A DNA stretch of 64,000 bases from Microbacterium oxydans (GTDB taxonomy: Bacteria; Actinomycetota; Actinomycetes; Actinomycetales; Microbacteriaceae): NCBI RefSeq assembly GCF_000956405.1, contig NZ_JYIV01000026.1, positions 186,001 to 250,000 of the forward strand, read 5' to 3'. Below are positions 31,180-38,765 of the stretch, one piece after another (within the stretch, counting starts at the first letter, position 1; every line of letters begins with the position of its first letter). The notes under the pieces are model-generated. The model did no database searches, had not been told where the DNA came from, and saw only the letters and a program-made list of their open reading frames with translations. A program made the position numbers and the translations under genes.

Positions 31180-32472
31180 TCAGGCGCCCGTCAGCACCAG
31201 CCAGAGCAGGGCTCCGTTGAGCGCGATCAGCAGCACGGAGGCGATCACGCCGGCCGCCGTCGTCCAGCGGCTGTTCACCCAGGTGCCGAGGGTGCGTCGC
31301 TGCGCGGTCAGGGCGACCAGGGGGATCAGCGCGAACGGGATCCCGAACGACAGCACCACCTGGCTGAGGACCAGTGCGAGCGTCGGGTCGAAGCCGATGC
31401 CCAGGATCACGAGCGCCGGGACCAGCGTGACCAGCCGACGGGCGAGCAGGGGGATGCGCACGTGCAGCAGGCCGTGCATGATCTCCGCCCCGGCGTAGGC
31501 GCCCACCGAGGTCGATGCCAGCCCCGAGGCGAGCAGTCCGACGGCGAAGAAGGTCGCGACGACCGGTCCGAGTCCGGCGGCGAGCGCGGCGTGCGCGCCC
31601 TCCAGCGAGTCGGTGCCCTCCACGCCTGCGAGGTTCGCGGCGGCGAGCAGCAGGATGCACAGGTTCACGGAGCCGGCGACCACCATGGCGATCGAGACGT
31701 CCCAGCGGGTGGCCGTGAGTAGGCGGCGGATGCGTGAAGCCTCGGTGCGCACCGCCTCATCGCCGACGTGAGCGGTCGCGGCGCCGAAGCGGTCGCGGGC
31801 CAGGGAGGAGTGCGCGTAAATGGCGTGCGGCATGATCGTCGCACCGAGGATGGAGGCCGCGAGCAGGACGGAGCCGGTGTCCTCGAACCGGGGAACCATG
31901 CCGCCGAGCACACCGGCCGGGTCCGGTGGTGCGACGAACACGCCGGCCACGAAGCCGATCGTGATGATCGCCATGAGCGCGATGATCACGAACTCGAACG
32001 GACGTGCCCCGCGACGGCTCTGCACCGTGAGGAGGATCATCGAGACCGCACCGGTGATCAGGCCGCCGAGCAGCAGCGGCACATCGAAGAGCAGGTTGAG
32101 GGCGACCGCGCCGCCGATGACCTCGGCCAGATCGGTCGCCATCGCGACGAGTTCCGCCTGCAGCCAGTATGCGCGGCGGGCCCAGGGGCGCGTGAGCCGT
32201 GAGCCCAGCAGCTCCGGAAGGCTCTGTCCGGTGACGACCCCGAGCTTGGCGGAGAGGTACTGGATCAGCCAGGCCATCACGTTGCCCGCGACGACGACCC
32301 ACACCAGCAGGTAGCCGTACTGCGCGCCTGCGGTCATGTTGCTGGCGACGTTGCCGGGGTCGAGGTACGCGACACCCGCGACGAGGGCGGGTCCGAGCAA
32401 CCACAGACTGCGCGGAGCCCTGGCCGGGGGAGCGGTCGGGTTCGTCATCGGAGCGGAAGTATTTTTAGGCAC
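31180..32472 (-). CDS. mntH: Nramp-family manganese/divalent-metal transporter
   Basis: A 430-residue proton-coupled importer of Mn(II) and related metals, with about 11 helices. The two metal-site motifs are present: DPGNVASN in helix 1 (D38-P-G-N41) and MPHAIYAHSSL in helix 6. GTG 32472 is taken as the start. A TACGGT -10 lies six bases upstream with no Shine-Dalgarno, and a downstream ATG at 32448 also lacks one. Two DtxR-like boxes at 32465-32507 cover the start codon and the -35 position, so the MntR-like regulator at 26343-26972 probably represses it when metal is plentiful. Confidence 0.95.
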   Translation of the reverse strand: MPKNTSAPMTNPTAPPARAPRSLWLLGPALVAGVAYLDPGNVASNMTAGAQYGYLLVWVVVAGNVMAWLIQYLSAKLGVVTGQSLPELLGSRLTRPWARRAYWLQAELVAMATDLAEVIGGAVALNLLFDVPLLLGGLITGAVSMILLTVQSRRGARPFEFVIIALMAIITIGFVAGVFVAPPDPAGVLGGMVPRFEDTGSVLLAASILGATIMPHAIYAHSSLARDRFGAATAHVGDEAVRTEASRIRRLLTATRWDVSIAMVVAGSVNLCILLLAAANLAGVEGTDSLEGAHAALAAGLGPVVATFFAVGLLASGLASTSVGAYAGAEIMHGLLHVRIPLLARRLVTLVPALVILGIGFDPTLALVLSQVVLSFGIPFALIPLVALTAQRRTLGTWVNSRWTTAAGVIASVLLIALNGALLWLVLTGA

Positions 32473-32507
32473 ACCGAAACCGTAGCGTATTTTTCGGTGG
32501 ACCTAAA
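32465..32507. promoter_or_regulatory. Two MntR/DtxR-like boxes over the mntH promoter
   Basis: Box 1, TTAGGC-ACA-CCGAAA (32465-32479), spans the GTG codon. Box 2, TTCGGT-GGA-CCTAAA (32493-32507), covers the -35 position. Both fit TTNGGN-N3-NCCNAAA-like symmetry, and their centres are 28 bases apart. Placement over start and -35 is what metal-dependent repression needs. Confidence 0.65.
32479..32484 (-). promoter_or_regulatory. -10 element (TACGGT), leaderless GTG start of mntH
   Basis: TACGGT ends six bases before GTG 32472, with TTTAGG 17 bases further upstream as the -35 equivalent inside box 2. Confidence 0.5.
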
Positions 32508-32512
32508 TCCCT

Positions 32513-32568
32513 TCGAATCGCGCACATGGTTCCATTCGGGGGCGGATGGAACCATGTGCGCGATTCGA
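32513..32568. repeat. Dispersed inverted-repeat element, copy 2 (perfect)
   Basis: Perfect 23-base arms (32513-32535 and 32546-32568) around a ten-base loop, with core GAATCGCGCACATGG. Same arm sequence as the imperfect copy at 26272-26334. It sits between the divergent mntH and RNA-methyltransferase promoters, so it is unlikely to be a simple terminator. Confidence 0.85.
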
Positions 32569-32587
32569 GCCGAGGTCGTCACGGCGA

Positions 32588-32593
32588 TAGCCT
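32588..32593 (+). promoter_or_regulatory. -10 element (TAGCCT) of the RNA methyltransferase gene
   Basis: TAGCCT ends six bases before ATG 32600; the gap GGCCGG has no ribosome site. Confidence 0.55.
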
Positions 32594-32599
32594 GGCCGG

Positions 32600-33238
32600 A
32601 TGGATGATGCGAGCACAGGGTCGATCGCCCAGCCCGGGTACGGCGTCGGTCCGTGGCCGGGAGGCGAGCGAGCCTGGCCGGAGGGCGAGCAGTACGACCC
32701 TGAGCTCCTGGCGGCGGGTGACACCCGCAATGTGATCGACCGCTACCGCTACTGGCGGATGGAGGCGATCATCGCCGACCTCGACACCCAGCGGCATCCG
32801 TTCCATGTCGCGATCGAGAACTGGCAGCACGACATGAACATCGGGTCGATCGTGCGCAGCGCCAACGCGTTCCTCGCCGACACCGTGCACATCATCGGCC
32901 GGCGGCGCTGGAACAAGCGCGGTGCGATGGTCACCGACCGCTACCAGCACGTCGTGCACCACGAAGACGTGGAGACGTTCGCCGCCTGGGCTGCCGTGGA
33001 GGGGATCCCCATCATCGCGGTCGACAACGTGGAGGGAGCGGTGCCCGTCGACAAGGCAGAGCTGCCGCAGAGCTGCGTGTTGCTGTTCGGACAGGAAGGG
33101 CCGGGCCTCTCACCGGAGGCGCTCGCTGCGGCGTCCGCGCACATCGAGATCACTCAGTACGGCTCCACCCGGTCGATCAACGCCAGCGCTGCGGCCGCCG
33201 TGATCATGTACGAGTGGTGTCGGAGATACGCGGCCTGA
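32600..33238 (+). CDS. SpoU/TrmH-family RNA 2'-O-methyltransferase
   Basis: A 212-residue SAM-dependent enzyme that methylates a ribose in tRNA or rRNA. The three SPOUT motifs are clear: motif 1 MNIGSIVRSANAF (with catalytic Arg), motif 2 CVLLFGQEGPGLS and motif 3 SINASAAAAVIMYEWCRR, which forms the SAM-binding trefoil knot. An N-terminal extension of about 45 residues is rich in Gly/Pro. Divergent from mntH; leaderless start. The modified nucleotide cannot be told from sequence. Confidence 0.92.
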   Translation: MDDASTGSIAQPGYGVGPWPGGERAWPEGEQYDPELLAAGDTRNVIDRYRYWRMEAIIADLDTQRHPFHVAIENWQHDMNIGSIVRSANAFLADTVHIIGRRRWNKRGAMVTDRYQHVVHHEDVETFAAWAAVEGIPIIAVDNVEGAVPVDKAELPQSCVLLFGQEGPGLSPEALAAASAHIEITQYGSTRSINASAAAAVIMYEWCRRYAA

Positions 33239-33257
33239 CCACGGCTCGTGCGATCGG

Positions 33258-33602
33258 TCAGCCGCGGTCGATGCCGAAGATGTGGCGATAGATCGCGCTC
33301 ACGTCGCGGTCGAGATGATCCATGCGCTCATGCACCGCCCGGATCTCCGTGCGCACGCCGGCGAACTCGCTACCCGTCTCGGTGCGCACGCTCGCGAACT
33401 CGTTCCGGAACTCGGTCCGCACGCTCGCGAACTCGTTCCTCATCTCGGTGCGCACGCTCGCAAACTCATTCCGCATCTCCGTGCGCACGCCCTCGAACCC
33501 GTTCTGCATCGTGCGCAGGAACATCGTCGAGATCAGTGTGATGGTGCCGAACATCCCCGCGGCGAAGACGCCGATCAGTGTCCAGACCTGTGGTTCCGTC
33601 AT
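33258..33602 (-). CDS. Membrane-anchored protein with 11-residue coiled-coil repeats (paralogue C)
   Basis: A 114-residue protein: a membrane helix (about 8-28, with GVFAAGMFGTITLISTMFL) and then five 11-residue repeats on the pattern VRTEMRNEFAS. The tail is HERMDHLDRDVSAIYRHIFGIDRG. The repeats are also visible as 33-base direct repeats in DNA. The 11-residue period predicts a hendecad (three-turn) coiled coil rather than heptads. The same plan, helix plus 11-residue repeats, occurs in the pair at 11849-12350. ATG 33602 is preferred to 33611 because GAAGGG lies nine bases before it. Function unknown. Confidence 0.7.
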   Translation of the reverse strand: MTEPQVWTLIGVFAAGMFGTITLISTMFLRTMQNGFEGVRTEMRNEFASVRTEMRNEFASVRTEFRNEFASVRTETGSEFAGVRTEIRAVHERMDHLDRDVSAIYRHIFGIDRG

Positions 33603-33720
33603 CCCCAGCATCCCTTCAGTGTCCCTCGATCCTCGTCGAGAGCACCAGGGGGCGGCGACCTAGTATTCCGCGGATTCCAGCGATTGTGGAGAAGTCGCGA
33701 TCGGCTGGTTCGGTGCAGTA

Positions 33721-35043
33721 TCAGGCGGTGGCGGAGAGCCAGCGTCCCGACCGTACGCGCCAGCCCAGCGTGCCGAGCCGGGCGAGCAGATAGACGCCGA
33801 AGAAGGCGACCGCGAGCCACACGAGTCCCGCGGTGCCGTCGACCCCTGTCACCGTGACGATCCACAGGGCGGGGAGGAACGGCACGAGGTTCAGACCGCC
33901 GGCGATCACGAGGTACCGGGCGTCGTTCGCCCCCATCAGCACTCCGTCGAGCACGAAGACCACACCGGCGATCGGCTGGGCGACGGCGAGCACGAGCAGC
34001 GCAGGCTGCACGAGCGAGGCGATCTCCTCCGATCCCGTGAAGACGATGCCGAGCACACCCGACAGGGCTGCGATCACCGCGCCGACGATCACGCCGAACC
34101 ACGCGCCCCAGGCGACGGTGCGGGCCAGCACACGGCGCACCTGCTGTTGGTCTCCGGCGCCGAGTTCCTTGCCGATCAGCGCCTGCGCTGCGATGGCGAG
34201 GGCGTCGAGCGCGAACGCGGCGGCCGAGAAGATCGTGAAGACGATCTGCCATCCGGCCAGCTCGTCCGTGCCGATGCCGGTGGCCACGCCGACGGTCGCG
34301 AGCAGTGCGATGCGCAGGCTCACGGTGCGCAGGAACAGCCATCCGCCCGATGTCGCGGTGCTGCGAAGACCCGCTCCCTGCGCGCGCAGGGAGGCGCTGT
34401 GCCGGGTGGCGAGACGACGCACGACCAGGACGTAGGCGGCGACCATCCCCCATTGCGCGGTCACGGTGCCGGTGGCGGAACCGGCGATGCCCCAGCCGAG
34501 CCCGTAGATGAACAGCCAGTTGAGCAGGGCGTTCGCGCCGAATCCGAGTCCCGCGATCCACAGGGGCGTCATGGTGTCCTGCATGCCGCGCAGGAGCCCG
34601 GTCGCGGCGAACACGATGAGCATCGCCGGCAGGCCCCACATCGAGATCACGAGGTACTCGTTCGCCTGGGCGGCCACGGCCTCGCTCGCACCGAACAGCG
34701 AGACCAGCCACGGCGAGGAGACGGCTCCGATGACCGCGAGCACGGCGCCGAGCCCGAGGGCCAGCCACATGCCGTTGATCCCGACGGAGACGGCCTCTCC
34801 CGGCTTCCCCGCTCCGAAGCGCCGCGCCACGGCGGGTGTCGTGGAGTACGCCAGGAAGACCATCAGCCCCACGATCGTCTGGAGCACGGCCCCCGCGATG
34901 CCGAGTCCGGCGAGCGGGGTGGTTCCGAGATGACCGACGAGCGCGGCGTCCACGATCAGGAACGCGGGCTCCGCGATCAGCGCGCCGAGAGCGGGGACCG
35001 CCAGCCGCAGGATCTCTCGGTTGAGGGAGGGGCGCGCGGTCAT
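33721..35043 (-). CDS. MATE-family efflux transporter (DinF-like)
   Basis: A 440-residue exporter with about 12 helices in two homologous halves. The N-terminus LAVPALGALIAEPAFLIVDAALVGHLGTTPLAGLG is typical of the DinF branch. The second half repeats the pattern around LDALAIAAQALIGKELGAGD. MATE proteins extrude cationic drugs or metabolites using sodium or proton gradients. The start ATG is six bases from TAGGCT, the intervening CGGAGG also being a possible ribosome site. Convergent with no partner; substrate unknown. Confidence 0.92.
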   Translation of the reverse strand: MTARPSLNREILRLAVPALGALIAEPAFLIVDAALVGHLGTTPLAGLGIAGAVLQTIVGLMVFLAYSTTPAVARRFGAGKPGEAVSVGINGMWLALGLGAVLAVIGAVSSPWLVSLFGASEAVAAQANEYLVISMWGLPAMLIVFAATGLLRGMQDTMTPLWIAGLGFGANALLNWLFIYGLGWGIAGSATGTVTAQWGMVAAYVLVVRRLATRHSASLRAQGAGLRSTATSGGWLFLRTVSLRIALLATVGVATGIGTDELAGWQIVFTIFSAAAFALDALAIAAQALIGKELGAGDQQQVRRVLARTVAWGAWFGVIVGAVIAALSGVLGIVFTGSEEIASLVQPALLVLAVAQPIAGVVFVLDGVLMGANDARYLVIAGGLNLVPFLPALWIVTVTGVDGTAGLVWLAVAFFGVYLLARLGTLGWRVRSGRWLSATA

Positions 35044-35049
35044 CCTCCG

Positions 35050-35055
35050 AGCCTA
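35050..35055 (-). promoter_or_regulatory. -10 element (TAGGCT) of the MATE gene
   Basis: TAGGCT ends six bases before ATG 35043; the gap is CGGAGG. Confidence 0.5.
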
Positions 35056-35126
35056 TGACCTGGCGCCGACCTCACCGGCCGCCACGGACGTAGGGTGAAA
35101 GGACTCGGATGCCACGGAGGTGCATC

Positions 35127-35696
35127 ATGACGGACCCCAGAGACGCGGCCGCTCGGTATCTCGCGAGCAGGCGCGACAGCATGGACGGCGACGCGAGTGC
35201 GGATGGCGACGCGAGTGCGGAGTCGGGGGCCGCTCCGGGATTCGCTGCTGCCGTCGATCCTGCGGCATTCATCGAGACGGCGATCCAGGTGGCGATCCGT
35301 CGAGGGGAGTTCGACGATCTTCCCGGTGCGGGAAAGCCCATCGAAGGGCTCGGCACCCACCATGATCCCGACTGGTGGATCCGGCGCAAGATCCAGACCG
35401 AGAACCTGACCGGCCTCGGGCCGCCCGCGATCCTGCTCCGCACCGAGGACAGGGAACTGGACGACCAGCTCGACCTGCTCGGGCGCGAGTCCGATGTGCG
35501 CGACGTGCTGGAGGACTTCAACCGCCGCGTGCGCGAGGCGCGGCGCCAGCTGCAGGGCGGCCCACCGGTCGTGACGCCTCTCCGCGACGTGGATCACGAG
35601 GTGGCTGCATGGGCCGAGCGCCGTGCCGCGCGCCCGGCCCCCGTTCCCGCCGAGCAGTCGCGTCGCCGGCGCTTCCGCACGCGACGACGCGACTGA
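35127..35696 (+). CDS. DUF1992 family protein (DnaJC28-like conserved domain)
   Basis: A 189-residue cytoplasmic protein. The conserved domain (about 50-125) has FIETAIQVAIRRGEFDDLPGAGKPI, then DPDWWIRRKIQTENLTGLGPPAILLRTE, matching DUF1992, the domain also found in DnaJ homologue subfamily C member 28. A short direct repeat, GDASADGDASAESG, precedes it, and the C-terminus is strongly basic (RRRRFRTRRRD-like). ATG 35127 is chosen over 35109 for the CGGAGGTG ribosome site just upstream. Biochemical role unknown; possibly a chaperone partner. Confidence 0.85.
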   Translation: MTDPRDAAARYLASRRDSMDGDASADGDASAESGAAPGFAAAVDPAAFIETAIQVAIRRGEFDDLPGAGKPIEGLGTHHDPDWWIRRKIQTENLTGLGPPAILLRTEDRELDDQLDLLGRESDVRDVLEDFNRRVREARRQLQGGPPVVTPLRDVDHEVAAWAERRAARPAPVPAEQSRRRRFRTRRRD

Positions 35697-35764
35697 CCCG
35701 GACGCCCCGCCCCTCCGCGACGCGATCCGGTCCCTTCCTCGTCGGGCTCATCCCTCCCGTCGCT

Positions 35765-36253
35765 TCAGTCCTCCCACAGGCCTGAAGTCACCTCGGTCCC
35801 TCGCGCTCGACGAGCACGAAGCCATCCGTCCACGCCGAACCGTCCCGCGAGCGGGACGAGGAGCACGACGGCGGAGAGCACCACCATCGCCGGGTACTGC
35901 GCGATCAGCTGATCGGCGCTCCAGTAGAGCATCAGCGTCCCGATCGACAGGAACGCGGTGATCCGGGTCAGCAGGCCCACGACCAGCAGCACGCCGAGCG
36001 CGACCTCGAGAGCGGGCATCACCGCACCGAACAGCTCGGGCGCCGTCCCCATGAACGACCCGAACGGCGCGAAGAACCACGGCACCCGTGGGTTCCCCTC
36101 CGTGCTCTGCGCCACCAGCTCGATGTCGGCCGCCCCGAACCCTGCCCGGTACTTGAGGATGCCCTCGACAAGCCAGAGCACTCCCACAGCCACCCTGGCC
36201 CCGCCGCCGAGCAGCGAGAGGGTCAGGGTGCGTGCTGGTCGCGGTCCGCTCAT
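35765..36253 (-). CDS. DoxX family membrane protein
   Basis: A 162-residue integral membrane protein with four helices, matching DoxX/DoxD (LSLLGGGARVAVGVLWLVEGILKYRAGFG, then VMPALEVALGVLLVVGLLTRITAFLSI). Its ATG overlaps the stop of the upstream DM13 lipoprotein gene (ATGA), so the two are translationally coupled. In other actinobacteria DoxX proteins act with partner redox proteins in oxidative-stress defence. Pairing with a DM13 protein, a proposed redox domain, fits an electron-transfer role at the membrane (inference). Confidence 0.87.
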   Translation of the reverse strand: MSGPRPARTLTLSLLGGGARVAVGVLWLVEGILKYRAGFGAADIELVAQSTEGNPRVPWFFAPFGSFMGTAPELFGAVMPALEVALGVLLVVGLLTRITAFLSIGTLMLYWSADQLIAQYPAMVVLSAVVLLVPLAGRFGVDGWLRARRARGTEVTSGLWED

Positions 36254-36705
36254 GAGAGCTCGGCTGCTCCGAACACGGCCTTCGCCTTGTCGCAGTGGAT
36301 CACGACGTAGGAGTACTCGGAGGTGTCGATGCCGTCGAGCATGAAGGTCTGCGTCGCGGTGTCGAACGAGACCGCGTCGACGAGCATGCCGGCGGAGACC
36401 GCTGCCTCATCCGTGCCGTTCGTGAGGTACACGTGCAGGTCCGGTCCCTCGTCCGAGGAGAACCCGGACAGGGCGACCTCGTCGCCTGACACGGTGACGG
36501 TGCCCGACACCTTCTTCTCGTTCAGGCCCATGAAAGTGCCGGTCTTCTCGGACATCTTCATCTCGGTCGTCGAGGCGCCGGAATCGGCGCTCTGCGACGC
36601 AGATGACGAGGGCTTGGTGTCCTCTGTCGCGGCGGGCGAGCTGCACGCCGACAGGGCGAGGGCGAGGGTGACGGCCGCAGTGGCGGCGAAGGCGATCTTG
36701 CGCAT
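36250..36705 (-). CDS. DM13-domain lipoprotein
   Basis: A 151-residue lipoprotein. The signal peptide ends in lipobox ALSAC with Cys21, followed by a Ser/Thr-rich linker (about 24-48). The DM13 domain (about 55-150) has GTFMGLNEKKVSGTVTV, GPDLHVYLTNG and the conserved Cys in YVVIHCDKAKAVFGAAEL. DM13 is a predicted electron-transfer domain with a reactive cysteine. ATG 36705 follows CAGGAGAAC; an in-frame upstream ATG at 36771 would add a non-signal extension. Coupled to DoxX and divergent from a two-component system that may control it. Confidence 0.87.
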   Translation of the reverse strand: MRKIAFAATAAVTLALALSACSSPAATEDTKPSSSASQSADSGASTTEMKMSEKTGTFMGLNEKKVSGTVTVSGDEVALSGFSSDEGPDLHVYLTNGTDEAAVSAGMLVDAVSFDTATQTFMLDGIDTSEYSYVVIHCDKAKAVFGAAELS

Positions 36706-36819
36706 GAGGTTCTCCTGTTCACGGTGCGTGCGACGTGATTGCGTGGTGGCGGATGCCGTGTCGGGTCGCACTTCGAAGAACGCTACGAACGCGCGGAGGT
36801 CGACGGGGAAGACCTTTCA

Positions 36820-36835
36820 GAACCGTAAGGAACCG
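36820..36835 (+). promoter_or_regulatory. Direct-repeat site upstream of the OmpR-type regulator gene
   Basis: GAACCG occurs at 36820-36825 and 36830-36835, a ten-base period typical of OmpR/PhoB dimers bound head to tail. The site abuts the -35 position (36836-36841) of the response-regulator promoter, the usual place for activation. Suggests autoregulation. Confidence 0.45.
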
Positions 36836-36858
36836 CTGGACGGCGCGGAGCGCGCGAC

Positions 36859-36864
36859 TAGTGT
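36859..36864 (+). promoter_or_regulatory. -10 element (TAGTGT) of the OmpR-type two-component operon
   Basis: TAGTGT ends six bases before ATG 36871; the gap CGACCC has no ribosome site, so the transcript is probably leaderless. Confidence 0.5.
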
Positions 36865-36870
36865 CGACCC

Positions 36871-37605
36871 ATGCCTGATGAGACCCTCGTGCGGGAGGCG
36901 ACCCCCGAACACCAGAAGATCGAGGTGGCGGTCGTCGAGGACGACCCCACCGTCAGAGCCGCGGTCGGCGCGTATCTGCGGGCCGACGGCTACGCGGTGT
37001 CGAGCTTCGGGGACGGCGTCTCGGCGCGGACGGCCCTGCGCGAGAGGACCCCGGACGTGGTCATCGTCGACCGCATGCTGCCGGGGATCAGCGGGGACGA
37101 GCTCTGCCGCGATCTGCGCTCGTTCTCCGATGTGCCGATCATGATGCTCACCGCCCTCGGCCAGGTGGACGACCGCATCGAAGGTTTCGAGTTCGGCGTC
37201 GATGACTACCTTCCCAAACCGTTCTCGCTGCGGGAGCTGTCGATGCGCGTCGGCGCCCTGGTGCGCCGCGCGCAGGCCGTCCATGCGGCAGCGGGGGAAG
37301 TGCGTGCCGGCGTGTTCTCGATCGACTCGCTGCGTCGCCGCGTCTGGGTGCGTGGCGAGGAGATCGCCCTCACCGGTCGGGAGTACGACCTGCTGTACTT
37401 CCTGGTGCGCAACGAGGGGCGCGCTCTCGGGCGGGAGGAGATCCTCCGCGAGGCGTGGGGATGGAGCTTCGGTGAGGCATCGACCGTCACGGTGCATGTG
37501 CGTCGGCTGCGGGAGAAGATCGAGCAGGATCCGCGCGACCCCGTCCACCTGCGCACGGAGTGGGGCGTCGGCTACCGGTTCTCGACCGACGGGGGCCGTT
37601 CGTGA
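36871..37605 (+). CDS. OmpR/PhoB-family response regulator
   Basis: A 244-residue regulator. Receiver domain at residues 17-130: acidic E23/D24/D25, phospho-acceptor D67 in VDRMLPG, and the conserved Lys in YLPKPFS. The C-terminal winged helix (about 145-240) has LTGREYDLLYFLVRNEGRAL and STVTVHVRRLREKIEQDP, ending in RTEWGVGYRF. A 16-residue acidic/charged extension precedes the receiver. The stop overlaps the kinase GTG. Divergent from the DM13-DoxX genes, which are candidate targets along with its own promoter. Confidence 0.95.
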   Translation: MPDETLVREATPEHQKIEVAVVEDDPTVRAAVGAYLRADGYAVSSFGDGVSARTALRERTPDVVIVDRMLPGISGDELCRDLRSFSDVPIMMLTALGQVDDRIEGFEFGVDDYLPKPFSLRELSMRVGALVRRAQAVHAAAGEVRAGVFSIDSLRRRVWVRGEEIALTGREYDLLYFLVRNEGRALGREEILREAWGWSFGEASTVTVHVRRLREKIEQDPRDPVHLRTEWGVGYRFSTDGGRS

Positions 37606-38756
37606 TCGTGCTCGCCGCGCCCGATGTGCTGCTGATCGTGCTGACGTGTCTGCTCGCGGCCGTGGTCGTCGCGGCCCTCACCCTCGCCCTGTTGCGGATG
37701 ATGCGCCGCCGGTCGGTCCGTGCCCAGCTCATGCTCGTCGCCAGCGCAGGGGTCGTCACGATGGCTGCCTCGGTCGTCGCGATCGCGGTGGAGATGTACA
37801 TCTCGACGCACGACCTGACGGTGCTGCTCGCCGTGATCGGGGTGTCCCTCGTCCTGGGGCTGGCGACCGCCTGGGTCGCGGCGAGAGCGATGAGGGCGTC
37901 GTTCGACCGCTTCTCGGCATCGCTCGAGGAGATGGGCCGCGGCGGCGTGATCGTCGCAGGTCATGGCGGATCCCGCGAGCTGGACGACCTGTCCCTGCAG
38001 TTGGCGGAGGTATCGGCGAAGGTGGATGCCGCGAATGCCGAGCTGGAGCGTCTCGATTCGGCGCGGCGGCGCTTCTTCGCCTGGATCTCGCACGACCTCC
38101 GCACTCCGCTGACCGCGGTGCGTGCGCTCGCCGAGTCGATCGAGGACGGCGCGGCTGACGCGCCGGAGCGGTTCGCCGGGCAGGTGCGGGCACAGGTGGA
38201 GACGATGAGTCGCATGGTCGACGAGCTGTTCGAGCTGTCGACGCTGACCTCGGGCGCCGTGCAACTGCAGACGCAGCAGGTCGAGCTGCTCGATGTGGTC
38301 TCCGACGCGGTCGCCGACGTCGCGGTCGCGGCCGCGGTCCACGAGGTGCGCGTCGTCGAGCGCGGTGTGGGAGGGCACGTGCTCTGGGCGGATCCGCATC
38401 AGCTCGGACGCATCATCGTCAACCTGCTGACGAACGCGATCCGGCACGCGCCACGCGGCACGGAGATCGTCATCTCCGCCACCGAGGTGGACCGGAACCG
38501 TCTCGTGCTCGGCATCCTCGATCATGGAGCCGGAGTGGCGGTGGAGGATCTGGACCGCATGTTCGACGTGGGGTGGCGCGAGGATGCAGCGCGCAGCTCA
38601 TCGGCCGAGCAGGGCGGTGTCGCTTCCGGTGCGGGGCTCGGACTGTCGATCGCGCGCGGCCTCGCCCGTGCCCACGGCGGTGAGGTGTTCGCGGAGCGCA
38701 CGGATGAGGGCTTCCGGATGAACGTGCTCCTGCCGTTCGGGGGAGGCGGGTCATAG
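37602..38756 (+). CDS. Sensor histidine kinase
   Basis: A 384-residue membrane kinase. Two helices lie near the start (about 4-27 and 42-64) with a third at 70-90, so almost no external domain. A HAMP-like linker (AARAMRASFDRFSASLEEM) leads to HisKA with FFAWISHDLRTPLTAVRAL (His164) and HATPase with NLLTNAIRHAPRGTE and GLGLSIARGLARAHGG. GTG 37602 overlaps the regulator stop (GTGA) and is preferred to the upstream ATG, whose extension lies inside the regulator gene. Lack of an external sensor suggests it detects a membrane or redox state (inference). Confidence 0.93.
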   Translation: MIVLAAPDVLLIVLTCLLAAVVVAALTLALLRMMRRRSVRAQLMLVASAGVVTMAASVVAIAVEMYISTHDLTVLLAVIGVSLVLGLATAWVAARAMRASFDRFSASLEEMGRGGVIVAGHGGSRELDDLSLQLAEVSAKVDAANAELERLDSARRRFFAWISHDLRTPLTAVRALAESIEDGAADAPERFAGQVRAQVETMSRMVDELFELSTLTSGAVQLQTQQVELLDVVSDAVADVAVAAAVHEVRVVERGVGGHVLWADPHQLGRIIVNLLTNAIRHAPRGTEIVISATEVDRNRLVLGILDHGAGVAVEDLDRMFDVGWREDAARSSSAEQGGVASGAGLGLSIARGLARAHGGEVFAERTDEGFRMNVLLPFGGGGS

Positions 38757-38759
38757 GCT
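38754..38759 (+). promoter_or_regulatory. -10 element (TAGGCT) of the M13 peptidase gene
   Basis: TAGGCT overlaps the last codon of the kinase gene and ends six bases before ATG 38766. Confidence 0.5.
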
Positions 38760-38765
38760 GGGCGC

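Noticed and set aside
33361..33501. 33-bp direct repeats as a possible CRISPR array or iteron origin
   Set aside because: The repeats are continuous, in frame and encode the VRTEMRNEFAS coiled-coil repeats; there are no spacers.
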